Below, piece after piece: positions 32,303 to 38,188 of a stretch of DNA of 38,188 bases. The DNA lies in assembly GCA_020026355.1 (NCBI GenBank), contig JAHHQP010000022.1:1-38188 (forward strand), given 5' to 3'. The first letter of the stretch is position 1. The number at the start of each line of letters is the position of its first letter. Origin of the DNA: Bacteroidales bacterium. GTDB taxonomy: Bacteria > Bacteroidota > Bacteroidia > Bacteroidales > UBA932. The position numbers and the translations under genes are program-made. Below the pieces are notes generated by a model. It ran no database searches. It saw only the letters and a list, made by a program, of their open reading frames with translations, and had not been told where the DNA came from.

Positions 32303-34549
32303 CTAGAGTCTTCCGTGTGCCTGTCTGGAGATAACGTCCATCTGCTGCTCGCGGGTCAGGTCGATGAACTTCACGGCATATCCGGATACGCGGATGGTGA
32401 AGTTAGCGTACTCTTCCTTCTCCGGATGCTCCATTGCATCAAGAAGCTTCTCTACACCGAACACGTTCACGTTGAGGTGATGTGCGCCCTTGTCGAAGTA
32501 TCCGTCGAGGATGCCGGTAAGGGTCTCCACACGCTCTTCGTCGTTGTGACCGAGGGCTGAAGGGCTGATGGTCTGCGTGTTTGAAATACCGTCAAGCGCA
32601 TACTCGTAAGGGAGTTTCGCAACGGAGTTCAAAGAAGCGAGAAGACCGTTCATCTCAGCACCGTAAGCCGGGTTAGCACCAGGAGAAAGCGGCGCACCTG
32701 CCTGACGGCCGTTAGGCAGGGCTCCGGTATATTTACCGTAGACCACGTTGGAAGTGATGGTCAGGATAGAAGTAGTCGGCTCTGAGTTCCTGTAAGTATG
32801 GTTCTGTGCCACCTTTGAGAGGAAGGTCTTGAGCAGCCATACTGCGATATCGTCAGCTCTGTCGTCATCGTTACCGTAACGTGGGAAATCTCCGGTTGTC
32901 TCGAAGTCTTTGATGAGACCGGATTCCTCGTCTCTGATCACTCTTACTTTTGCATATTTGATGGCAGAGAGGGAGTCGACGACGTGTGAGAAACCTGCGA
33001 TGCCGGTTGCGAAAGTACGGCGGACATCGGTGTCGATGAGGGCCATCTCAGCCGCCTCGTAGTTGTATTTGTCGTGCATGTAGTGGATGAGGTTCAGCGT
33101 GTTCACGTAAACTTCAGCCAACCAGTCCATCATCTTGTCGAACTTCTCCATCACGTCATCGTAATCGAGGTAGTCGCCGGTTACCGGGCGGTAAGCCGGA
33201 CCGCACTGCTCTTTAGATTTGGCATCAACACCACCGTTGAGCGCGTAGAGGAGACATTTCGCGAGGTTTGCACGTGCTCCGAAGAACTGCATTTCCTTAC
33301 CGGTCTGTGTTGCGGAAACGCAGCAGCAGATGGAGTAGTCGTCACCCCATACCGGACGCATCACGTCATCGTTCTCGTACTGGATGGAGCTGGTAGTTAC
33401 GGAAATCTTAGCAGCATATTTCTTGAAGGCCTCTGGAAGTCTTGAGCTGTAGAAGACAGTCAAGTTCGGTTCTGGTGAAGGACCCATGTTCTCGAGGGTG
33501 TGGAGGAAACGGAAGTCGTTCTTCGTTACCATGGAGCGGCCGTCCTGACCGATACCTGCCATTCCGAGGGTTGCCCATACCGGGTCGCCGGAGAAGAGTT
33601 CGTTGTAAGATGGAATACGTGCGAATTTCACCATTCTGAACTTCATCACGAGGTGGTCGATCAGCTCCTGAGCCTCTACCTCAGTCAGTGTTCCTTCCTG
33701 AAGGTCTCTCTGGATGTAGATGTCGAGGAAAGTGGATACTCTACCTACGGACATGGCTGCACCGTTCTGAGTCTTGACAGCGGCAAGGTAACCGAAATAG
33801 AGCCACTGAACAGCCTCACGGGCGTTGTTCGCTGGTCTTGAAATATCGAAGCCGTAGATCTTCGCCATTTCCTTCATGCCTTTCAGGGCCTTGATCTGCA
33901 TGGCGATCTCTTCTCTGAGACGGATCACCTCTTCAGTCATCACGCGGCCGGTCTTAGCCTTGTCAGCCTCTTTCTCGGCGATCAGGAAGTCGATACCGTA
34001 GAGAGCGACACGACGGTAGTCACCGACGATACGACCACGACCGTATGTATCCGGAAGACCGGTGATGATGTGGTTGTGGCGGACCATCTTCATTTCTGGA
34101 GTATAAGCATCGAATACGCCCTGGTTGTGTGTGGTGTGGTATTCAGTGAAGATCTTGTGGAGTTCTGCGCTCGGCGTGTAACCGTAGGTCGTGCAGGACT
34201 GCTCTGCCATCTTGATACCTCCGTAAGGCATGAATGCTCTTTTCAAAGGTTTGTCTGTCTGAAGTCCGACAACTTTCTCGAGATCCTTGTCGGCCTCGTC
34301 GATGTAGCCCGGACCATAGGAAGTCAGGCTGGAAACGACTTCTGTCTCCATGTCCAGAACGCCTCCCTTAGCTCTTTCTTCTTTCTGCAGCTGCTGGAGC
34401 TTTCCCCAGAGGATGTTCGTCGCATCCGTTGCGTCAGCAAGGAAAGACTCGTCACCGTCGTACGGTGTGTAGTTGTTCTGAATGAAATCACGGACGTTCA
34501 CTTCTTCAGTCCAATGTGTACCTTTAAAATTTCTCCATTCTGTGTTCAT
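32303..34549 (-). CDS. pflB: formate C-acetyltransferase (pyruvate formate-lyase)
   Basis: It converts pyruvate and CoA to acetyl-CoA and formate without oxygen. The active-site pair is Cys409-Cys410 in CCCVSAT; a third Cys (408) precedes them. The glycyl-radical site is Gly723 in RVSGYAV, 25 residues from the C-terminus. Length is 748 aa, normal. A near-perfect promoter lies upstream and pflA follows immediately. This points to anaerobic mixed-acid fermentation. Formate could be passed to the formate-tetrahydrofolate ligase at 18.6 kb. Confidence 0.97.
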   Translation of the reverse strand: MNTEWRNFKGTHWTEEVNVRDFIQNNYTPYDGDESFLADATDATNILWGKLQQLQKEERAKGGVLDMETEVVSSLTSYGPGYIDEADKDLEKVVGLQTDKPLKRAFMPYGGIKMAEQSCTTYGYTPSAELHKIFTEYHTTHNQGVFDAYTPEMKMVRHNHIITGLPDTYGRGRIVGDYRRVALYGIDFLIAEKEADKAKTGRVMTEEVIRLREEIAMQIKALKGMKEMAKIYGFDISRPANNAREAVQWLYFGYLAAVKTQNGAAMSVGRVSTFLDIYIQRDLQEGTLTEVEAQELIDHLVMKFRMVKFARIPSYNELFSGDPVWATLGMAGIGQDGRSMVTKNDFRFLHTLENMGPSPEPNLTVFYSSRLPEAFKKYAAKISVTTSSIQYENDDVMRPVWGDDYSICCCVSATQTGKEMQFFGARANLAKCLLYALNGGVDAKSKEQCGPAYRPVTGDYLDYDDVMEKFDKMMDWLAEVYVNTLNLIHYMHDKYNYEAAEMALIDTDVRRTFATGIAGFSHVVDSLSAIKYAKVRVIRDEESGLIKDFETTGDFPRYGNDDDRADDIAVWLLKTFLSKVAQNHTYRNSEPTTSILTITSNVVYGKYTGALPNGRQAGAPLSPGANPAYGAEMNGLLASLNSVAKLPYEYALDGISNTQTISPSALGHNDEERVETLTGILDGYFDKGAHHLNVNVFGVEKLLDAMEHPEKEEYANFTIRVSGYAVKFIDLTREQQMDVISRQAHGRL

Positions 34550-34612
34550 AGGAATCTTGTATTTTATAGTGTTGAAACTTCGCTAAAAAATATATTCTTG
34601 AAAAATCGCTTG

Positions 34613-34642
34613 CAAAGATAAGGCAAAAAATCCGAATTGCAA
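34613..34642 (-). promoter_or_regulatory. Bacteroidetes-type promoter of pflBA
   Basis: On the - strand TTG (34640-34642), exactly 19 bp, then TATCTTTG (34613-34620), a full -7 match. The leader would be about 57 nt. Confidence 0.75.
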
Positions 34643-34652
34643 CTAATATTGA

Positions 34653-34667
34653 ATTATTATAAATAAT
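34653..34667. promoter_or_regulatory. AT-rich palindrome upstream of the pflBA promoter
   Basis: ATTATT-ATA-AATAAT is a perfect inverted repeat 10 bp upstream of the -33 element. This is a normal place for an activator site. It does not match the FNR consensus, so its role is open. Confidence 0.3.
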
Positions 34668-34740
34668 AGCATATCGTTCACATCGATTCTGCCGGCACAT
34701 CGGTATTTAGATTATAATTCTTCAAAATCAATATACCTCT

Positions 34741-34787
34741 CGGAAGACGAAACGATGAGTTTTCCGATCTTCGGATGGACAACGGAA
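34741..34787. promoter_or_regulatory. phased CGGAA/TTCCG half-sites upstream of glsA
   Basis: CGGAA at 34741, TTCCG at 34762 and CGGAA at 34783 are spaced exactly 21 bp apart with alternating orientation. A TCCGA-TCT-TCGGA hairpin (34763-34775) lies in the middle. The array ends 12 bp before the -7 box of glsA and could be an operator. Confidence 0.35.
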
Positions 34788-34799
34788 AGCCATTTTTCT

Positions 34800-34807
34800 T
34801 ATTTTTG
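34800..34807 (+). promoter_or_regulatory. -7 box of the glsA promoter
   Basis: TATTTTTG fits TAnnTTTG exactly, 27 bp before the start codon. No clear TTG is found at the -33 position, which suggests an activator. Confidence 0.55.
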
Positions 34808-34834
34808 CACCAGTATCAGTAGAAGAATTCAGTA

Positions 34835-35758
34835 ATGAAACATGTGCTCAGCTATGACCGGATCCTCTCTGAAATCTATCAGGAGATCCAGCCGTTTTCC
34901 AAGGTCGGGCAGCAGGCGACCTATATTCCTGCTCTTGCGGAGATCGATCCGGACCAGTTCGGGATGTGTCTCCATACGGTAGAAGGTGAGATCTACACTT
35001 GCCGGCAGGCGGATACCCGTTTTTCGATCCAGAGTATATCGAAGGTATTCAGTCTGGCGGTCTGCCTTTCTCTTTTCGGGAACCGAGTCTGGGAAAGGGT
35101 CGGAGTCGAGCCGTCAGGTTCATCCTTCAATTCCATGGTTCTGCTGGAAGCGGAAAAGGGAATTCCGCGCAATCCGCTGATCAATTCCGGTGCTATCGTT
35201 CTGGCAGATATGCTGCTGGCTCACAGTGAGGATGCAGAGCAGAAGTTTCTGGACTTTCTGCGCTGTTTGTCTGGAAGTGATGCTGTCTGTTATCGGGCGG
35301 ATGTCGCGGAAGGGGAGCGCCGGACCGGTTACATGAACGCGGCCATCGCCAACATGCTGAAGTATTACGGCAACCTGGAGGGAGACATCGAGCAGGTACT
35401 CCGTTTCTATTGCCGGATGTGTTCCATCGAGATGAACTGTAGGGAACTGGCTCAGGCTTTTCTGGCCTTCACGAACAGTCGTCCTTTCGATTATGGAGGA
35501 ATCCGGCTGACGGTCAGTCAGGTCAAGCGTATCAATGCGATCATGCAGACCTGCGGTTTCTATGATGAGGCTGGTGAATTTTCCTTCCTGGTCGGTCTGC
35601 CTGGCAAGAGTGGGGTCGGCGGCGGTATCGCGGCCGTCTGTCCGCAACGTTATTCCGTAGCGGTCTGGAGTCCTCGGCTGAATGCCAAAGGTAATTCCGT
35701 CATGGGGATGAAAGCGCTTGAACTGCTGACGACGAAAACAGAGGAATCCATCTTCTGA
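34835..35758 (+). CDS. glsA: glutaminase
   Basis: It hydrolyses glutamine to glutamate and ammonia in the cytoplasm. It has the beta-lactamase-like serine fold of bacterial glutaminases. The Ser-x-x-Lys motif is Ser67-Ile-Ser-Lys70 (FSIQSISKVF). PSGSSFNSM, RNPLINSGAI and the GKSGVGGGI motif near the C-terminus are family signatures. Length is 307 aa. It is monocistronic, with its own promoter and a terminator that overlaps its stop codon. Glutaminases in gut bacteria often serve acid resistance together with glutamate decarboxylase, but no such gene is in the window. Confidence 0.97.
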   Translation: MKHVLSYDRILSEIYQEIQPFSKVGQQATYIPALAEIDPDQFGMCLHTVEGEIYTCRQADTRFSIQSISKVFSLAVCLSLFGNRVWERVGVEPSGSSFNSMVLLEAEKGIPRNPLINSGAIVLADMLLAHSEDAEQKFLDFLRCLSGSDAVCYRADVAEGERRTGYMNAAIANMLKYYGNLEGDIEQVLRFYCRMCSIEMNCRELAQAFLAFTNSRPFDYGGIRLTVSQVKRINAIMQTCGFYDEAGEFSFLVGLPGKSGVGGGIAAVCPQRYSVAVWSPRLNAKGNSVMGMKALELLTTKTEESIF

Positions 35759-35777
35759 AGGATTCCTCTGCGGTTTT
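35740..35777 (+). terminator. terminator overlapping the glsA stop codon
   Basis: A perfect 10-bp stem AGAGGAATCC/GGATTCCTCT (35740-35749 with 35760-35769) has the TGA stop in its loop. GCGGTTTTT follows. The last codons of glsA therefore form the left arm of the terminator. Confidence 0.75.
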
Positions 35778-35808
35778 TCCTGTCGTTTTCTTCCCTGTTC
35801 AGGCAGGC

Positions 35809-38188
35809 TCAGAATCTGAATCGTGCGCCGAAAGAACAGTTCCGACCGAAGCCCCAGAAACCCTGGAAGCTGGCTTCGTCGTGTCCTTTCCCGTCCTTCC
35901 CCCTTTCGATGTAACGTGTGTTCAGCAGATTTCCTCCTTCCACGAAGATGGACAGGAGATAATGTCCTTTGAACTGGTGGGACCAGTCCAGATGCGCATT
36001 CATCAGATGCCTTGACGGAAGCATCCAGGATTCGGAACGATCCTCCTGATCCGTCCTTCCGGCCGGATCGAAGTCCGCATACATCCTGTCGTTGAAATTC
36101 CATTCCAGCTTGAAGCGGAAATCTTTCAGGAATCTGAATTCTGCCGCGGCTCCGACCTGGGTCTGCGGGGCATCTCCGACATGCAGTCCTCTCGTATATA
36201 CGGCAGTCGTTCCGATCTGCTGACCGGTGTATTCGTCGTAGATTTTAGCCGTCACGTCATTCTGCCAGGTCCAGTTGCCGATGGAGGCGAAACCGGAAAG
36301 CTTGACCCACCAGGCCGGCTTCCAGAAAGCATCCAGCTCGACCCCGTAATGCTGGGCATCCAGTCCGTTGATCATGAACCGTCGATCATTTCCGGAACTT
36401 TGCTGGTATTTGTTGGACATGAGGGTCTTGTTCTGCCAGAGGGACCAGTAACCGGTCACTTCCACACCGACACGGTCCGCGGTAAAGCGGTAGCCGAGTT
36501 CCGTCAGGTAGTTCTTCTCGTTCTTCACATCGCGGGTCAGCTCATTGTTGCCGGAAGAGAACCAGACATTCGGGTAGGGAAGGCGGCTGTACACGCCCCC
36601 ATTGATATAGATGGAATGTCCTGAGGCCGGACGGAACAGAACCCCGGCCTTCGAACTGAAACCGGCTCCAGCGGCGTTCTTGCTCCAGATTCCTTCCTCG
36701 GCGGTATAGTTGTAACGGTCCCATCTGCGGTGGACGGCGCCGATGCCGGAGACTCCCAGTTCGACCTGCCATTTCCGGTGCTCCCAGGAGGCTTTCGCAT
36801 AGAGAGTGAAATGATCGGTGATCTTGCCGTTGTCCGTGCGGATATAATCTCCGACTTTCTTGCGATGATCCGTGTCCGGGGCATCTCCCTTGTGACTGTC
36901 TTCCCACCACCAGCCGCCGCCCAGAAGGTCGGTGATCTTCTCTTTTTCCCAGGTCGAATAATGCTGGTAGTGCAGTCCGGTCTCCAGAGTCCAGCCTTTC
37001 ACTCGCAGGGCACCGGACAGGATCGCACCGACCTGGAGATGACCGGCCATGAAGTCGGAAAGAATGTATTTCGAGCCTTCCGTGCTGTTCCTGTTCTCAT
37101 TGAGAATTCTTTCAAAGTCAATGAGACCGTCTTTCCCGAGGATGCTGCTCATACGCGCTCCCTTAGATTCGTTCCACCGGCCGCCGCCATGAGCGATGGC
37201 CAGGTAAATGCTGTTCTGTGCGGACCACTTGCCTTTGGAGAAGCGGTGCTGGAGGGTGAAGTAAGGTTTGAAATATTTATTCTGGCTCAGGTTGTATGGT
37301 TTGCCTTCCAGCATGCCCCAGTTCTTGTTGTAATGGAGGCCGTGCTTGTCCACTTCCGCTTTCGTGAGCCGGGTGTTGCGCTGACCGTGCCTTTCCGGCG
37401 AACCGAGTGCCGTGAAAGTCAGACTATGGTGCAGGCCGAAAGTCTTGTTGATGTTCAGCATGTAGGAGAAGGTGCTGACATCGGTCTGGTCCACATAGCC
37501 TTTGCCGCCGAGATAGGAAGCCATGAAATTGATGCTCCAGCCTTTCGGCAAGATGCCGCTGTTGACGTTGAGGTAACCTTTCCCGGAACCGAAATGGGTG
37601 CCGTAGGCTCCGGCTTCCAGGTAGAAATCTTCAGTGGCTGGCGTCGTGATGATGTTGATGGTACCGCCGACCGAGTTGTCGGAAAGCATCGAGCTGCCTA
37701 CGCCTTTCTGGACCTGGATGGCGTAGGTGGCGTCGGAAAGGCCCATCCAGTTGTTCCAGTACATGCTTCCGGAGGTCTGTCCGGAAATCGGGATGCCGTT
37801 CAGCAGAACGGAGATGTTCTCCTGTTTGAAACCTCTGACGTTGACTTTCGCATCACCGAAGCTGCCGCTTTCCGAAGTGGCGTACAGACCGGGGATTTCT
37901 TTCAGCATCTCCGGATAGGACTTGGCGACCGCACGCTGGCGGATGGTCTCGTTGCTGAGGGTCGTCAGTCTCAGCGGTGATTTCTTTGCATTGCCGAAAT
38001 GGGCAATGACGGCAGCTTCGTTGATGGAGAGGGTGTCATTGATCCAGACGATGGAGTCGTTAGGGGATTTGAGAGGGCTCAGCGCTGATCTCTGAGCGGG
38101 ACGGGTCGTCGCAGTGGCGGCCATGGCAGGACTGGTAGAGAAACCGGTCCCGATAGCTGTCATGAGGTGAATTGCAACGCCCATCAGC
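35809..38188 (-). CDS. TonB-dependent outer membrane receptor, 5' end cut by the window edge
   Basis: The visible 790-odd residues hold a plug domain (about 60-180, with VNVRGFKQENISVLLNGIP and SVGGTINIITTP) and a beta-barrel rich in aromatic residues ending FGARFRF. There is no SusC-type carboxypeptidase domain in what is seen. This suggests a siderophore, cobalamin or metal receptor rather than a glycan transporter. The first Met in the window (38184) precedes a short hydrophobic stretch ending SPAMA, which could be the end of a signal peptide. The frame stays open to base 38188, so the real start may lie outside. Its ligand cannot be assigned. Confidence 0.9.
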   Translation of the reverse strand, partial: LMGVAIHLMTAIGTGFSTSPAMAATATTRPAQRSALSPLKSPNDSIVWINDTLSINEAAVIAHFGNAKKSPLRLTTLSNETIRQRAVAKSYPEMLKEIPGLYATSESGSFGDAKVNVRGFKQENISVLLNGIPISGQTSGSMYWNNWMGLSDATYAIQVQKGVGSSMLSDNSVGGTINIITTPATEDFYLEAGAYGTHFGSGKGYLNVNSGILPKGWSINFMASYLGGKGYVDQTDVSTFSYMLNINKTFGLHHSLTFTALGSPERHGQRNTRLTKAEVDKHGLHYNKNWGMLEGKPYNLSQNKYFKPYFTLQHRFSKGKWSAQNSIYLAIAHGGGRWNESKGARMSSILGKDGLIDFERILNENRNSTEGSKYILSDFMAGHLQVGAILSGALRVKGWTLETGLHYQHYSTWEKEKITDLLGGGWWWEDSHKGDAPDTDHRKKVGDYIRTDNGKITDHFTLYAKASWEHRKWQVELGVSGIGAVHRRWDRYNYTAEEGIWSKNAAGAGFSSKAGVLFRPASGHSIYINGGVYSRLPYPNVWFSSGNNELTRDVKNEKNYLTELGYRFTADRVGVEVTGYWSLWQNKTLMSNKYQQSSGNDRRFMINGLDAQHYGVELDAFWKPAWWVKLSGFASIGNWTWQNDVTAKIYDEYTGQQIGTTAVYTRGLHVGDAPQTQVGAAAEFRFLKDFRFKLEWNFNDRMYADFDPAGRTDQEDRSESWMLPSRHLMNAHLDWSHQFKGHYLLSIFVEGGNLLNTRYIERGKDGKGHDEASFQGFWGFGRNCSFGARFRF

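Noticed and set aside
36730..37980. 416-codon + strand frame opposite the TonB-dependent receptor
   Set aside because: The receptor is unmistakable and the antisense product is low-complexity Val/Phe/Gly-rich, typical of shadow frames.

Overview
The window looks like chromosomal DNA from a gut-type member of the Bacteroidales; I cannot name the genus. The evidence is two SusC/SusD pairs, many lipoproteins with a Cys lipobox, a SusR-like regulator, no Shine-Dalgarno sequences ahead of the genes, and several promoters matching the Bacteroidetes pattern (TTTG or TTG, about 19 bp, TAnnTTTG). No rRNA, tRNA, CRISPR array or phage module was seen.

Layout. 1-1.3 kb: a REP-associated tyrosine transposase (RAYT) followed by two ~93-bp imperfect repeats that look like its REP-type elements. 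1.4-1.9 kb: a flavodoxin. 2.2-16.2 kb: a polysaccharide utilisation locus (PUL) on the + strand with a GH3 beta-glucosidase, SusC, SusD, two tandem GH30 lipoproteins, a two-repeat surface glycan-binding lipoprotein and a SusR/DUF6377-type membrane regulator. The gene set matches known PULs for beta-1,6-glucan (pustulan, yeast wall): SusC/D and the glycan-binding protein capture it, GH30 endo-enzymes cut it, GH3 finishes the oligosaccharides. A GH65 enzyme on the opposite strand (16.2-18.2 kb) looks like a hydrolase rather than a phosphorylase.

18.6-21.9 kb is a housekeeping block: formate-tetrahydrofolate ligase, a possible tiny lipoprotein, a Fur-family regulator and MutY. 21.9-30.1 kb is a second PUL on the - strand: SusC, SusD and a PL8 chondroitin/hyaluronan-type lyase, trailed by a glutaredoxin-like protein. 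No sulfatase, unsaturated glucuronyl hydrolase or regulator accompanies it here.

30.2-38.2 kb: a shrunken yaaA remnant, a two-CCG-domain cysteine-rich protein (HdrB-like), pyruvate formate-lyase with its activase (pflB-pflA), a glutaminase, and a TonB-dependent receptor that runs off the right edge. PflB makes formate that the ligase at 18.6 kb could feed into one-carbon metabolism.

I found no clearly new system. The best items for a second look are the RAYT with its repeat pair, the anchor differences between the two GH30 copies, the hydrolase-like GH65, the yaaA remnant next to the second PUL, and a 21-bp-phased half-site array upstream of the glutaminase.
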